A stretch of DNA of 59,923 nucleotides from Helicobacteraceae bacterium. GTDB lineage: Bacteria > Campylobacterota > Campylobacteria > Campylobacterales > SZUA-545. Under the pieces are notes generated by a model that saw only the letters and a program-made list of their open reading frames with translations, made no database searches and was not told where the DNA came from. Shown here one piece after another: positions 59,078 through 59,923 of this stretch. Positions within the stretch are counted from its first letter, which is position 1. Each line of letters opens with the position of its first letter. The DNA lies in the NCBI GenBank assembly GCA_031286325.1, contig JAITUT010000042.1, positions 1 to 59,923 on the forward strand, in the 5' to 3' direction. Position numbers and translations under genes: made by a program.

Positions 59078-59923
59078 ATGACAAAACCGCTAAATCAAAA
59101 CACAAGCGCGATAACGGTTAGACTACTCCATACCCTATTGACCCGCCGTCGGAATAGACCTCTAGTGAACGCGATAACGGTTAGATTACTCCATACCCTA
59201 TTGACCCGCCGTCGGAATAGACCTCTAGTGAACGCAATAACGGTTAGATTACTCCATACCCTATTAACGTCTTATTCAGCGTCGTCGCCGTTATACGCTA
59301 TAACAGCTAGACTACTTACCATATTGACGCTTTCATTGATCGCATTGTCATTTATACCGCAGATATCTCTTGCCAAAGCTCCCGACGCCGTAAACACCCA
59401 AGCCTTCTCGCCTAGTTTTGATTGCTCTAAATCCAAGATAAAAGTAGAGAAACTTATATGCGCCAACGAAGAGCTCTCAAGGCTTGATATGGAGTTGGCA
59501 AAGACGTATAGAGACGCGCTAAATATACGCGAGGAACAGTTGCAAATAGAAGATATATACGACGTTTTAGACATAAGGCGCTCGTTATACGAGTGTCTGT
59601 TTAACGACTGCAATCAAAGCTATAAGTTGCCCGACTCTATCAACGAATCAGAGACGCAAGCTCAAAAAGAGTGGATCAAGCGGAGAAATACCTGCAATAA
59701 CGAGGATTGCCTAAAAAACCATTATGAAACAAGAGTAAAAGCCTTAAACGCGAAAAACACCGCCTTTGTAAACCAACTGCTCAAATCCCAAAGAGAGGCA
59801 AAAGAGAAATACCAAAAGACAAACAGCGCGTTTAAGGCGTCTAAAATAATGGACGACAATAATACAGCCTCTATTATTAGCCATAAACCCAGCCTCTTAA
59901 CCGACGAGCAATACTCTAGCCTA
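59078..59923 (+). CDS. LprI-like secreted protein with repeated N-terminus, cut by window edge
   Basis: Starting at ATG 59078 (GGAGACC ahead) an open frame of 282 codons runs to the edge. Residues about 11-65 are two and a half copies of a 21-residue unit (AITVRLLHTLLTRRRNRPLVN). A related last unit then forms the true hydrophobic signal (LTILTLSLIALSFIPQISLA). From about residue 115 an LprI/DUF1311 domain follows: FDCSKSKIKVEKLICANEELSRLD and QKEWIKRRNTCNNEDCLKNHYE with paired cysteines. LprI-type proteins are periplasmic and some inhibit lysozyme. The C-terminus is missing. Confidence 0.75.
   Translation, partial: MTKPLNQNTSAITVRLLHTLLTRRRNRPLVNAITVRLLHTLLTRRRNRPLVNAITVRLLHTLLTSYSASSPLYAITARLLTILTLSLIALSFIPQISLAKAPDAVNTQAFSPSFDCSKSKIKVEKLICANEELSRLDMELAKTYRDALNIREEQLQIEDIYDVLDIRRSLYECLFNDCNQSYKLPDSINESETQAQKEWIKRRNTCNNEDCLKNHYETRVKALNAKNTAFVNQLLKSQREAKEKYQKTNSAFKASKIMDDNNTASIISHKPSLLTDEQYSSL
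59108..59266 (+). repeat. 63-bp tandem repeat, about 2.5 units, in frame
   Basis: Units at 59108-59170 and 59171-59233 differ by a single base or so (GTTAGACTACTCC versus GTTAGATTACTCC). A third, partial unit runs from 59234 to about 59266. The period is 21 codons, so copy-number change keeps the frame of the LprI-like gene. Confidence 0.9.

Overview
The window is a gene-dense, mid-GC bacterial chromosome segment that most resembles a member of the Campylobacterota (Epsilonproteobacteria) without a named close relative I can assign. The evidence is gene order and content: dnaA-dnaN-gyrB followed by an HD-domain gene and queF, ruvC divergent from dnaA, rnj next to rsmA, a short-lid adk, hpf, rlmN, and a sulfate-to-homocysteine cluster of the type known from Wolinella succinogenes. 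TTCAC-type DnaA-box-like sites flank dnaA on both sides, as in the bipartite origin of Helicobacter. The octamer GCGATCGC and its GATCGC core are strikingly frequent in genes and spacers.

Layout. 1-2.3 kb (minus): motA, motB and a partial two-helix membrane protein. 2.3-9 kb (plus): glmU-coaBC-uppS, aspS, adk, ppa. 9-12.8 kb is an accessory stretch: a split paralog of the membrane protein, a NERD-domain protein and a DNA methyltransferase fused to an HNH domain. 12.8-17.5 kb (minus): lpxD, xseA, menG/ubiE, a tetraheme cytochrome, mnmA. 17.6-20.2 kb (plus): an Rrf2 regulator, cysK, bioF. 20.2-29.1 kb (minus) is the origin block dnaA-dnaN-gyrB-HD-queF, with three uncharacterised genes inserted between the HD gene and queF. 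29.2-43 kb holds housekeeping genes on both strands (ruvC, purB, eno, a TfoX-C protein, hpf, an aldo-keto reductase, a YmdB-type phosphodiesterase, rnj, rsmA, hisF, a nucleoside phosphorylase-like gene, rlmN, galU). 43.6-43.9 kb is the RNase P RNA. 44.5-48.4 kb is dnaE. 48.6-52.4 kb is a restriction-modification pair with a fused m5C plus m6A methyltransferase and an HNH nuclease. 52.5-58.9 kb (minus) is the sulfur block cysD, cysN, hcyS-hcyF-hcyD-sir. The right edge carries a partial LprI-like secreted protein whose 5' end is a 63-bp in-frame tandem repeat.

The most notable result is a shared control architecture in the sulfur block. A dyad GTCAAGTA-N12-TACTTGAC lies in front of cysD, cysN and hcyS with identical spacing. 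In all three its promoter-proximal arm is the -35 box, followed by a 17-bp spacer and a good -10. The sulfur carrier HcyS has an 11-residue tail behind its FMGGG motif, next to a JAMM protease that could trim it. A second notable signal is a family of about 70-bp two-hairpin repeats in five spacers, three of them directly ahead of a start codon (adk, ppa, the phosphorylase-like gene).
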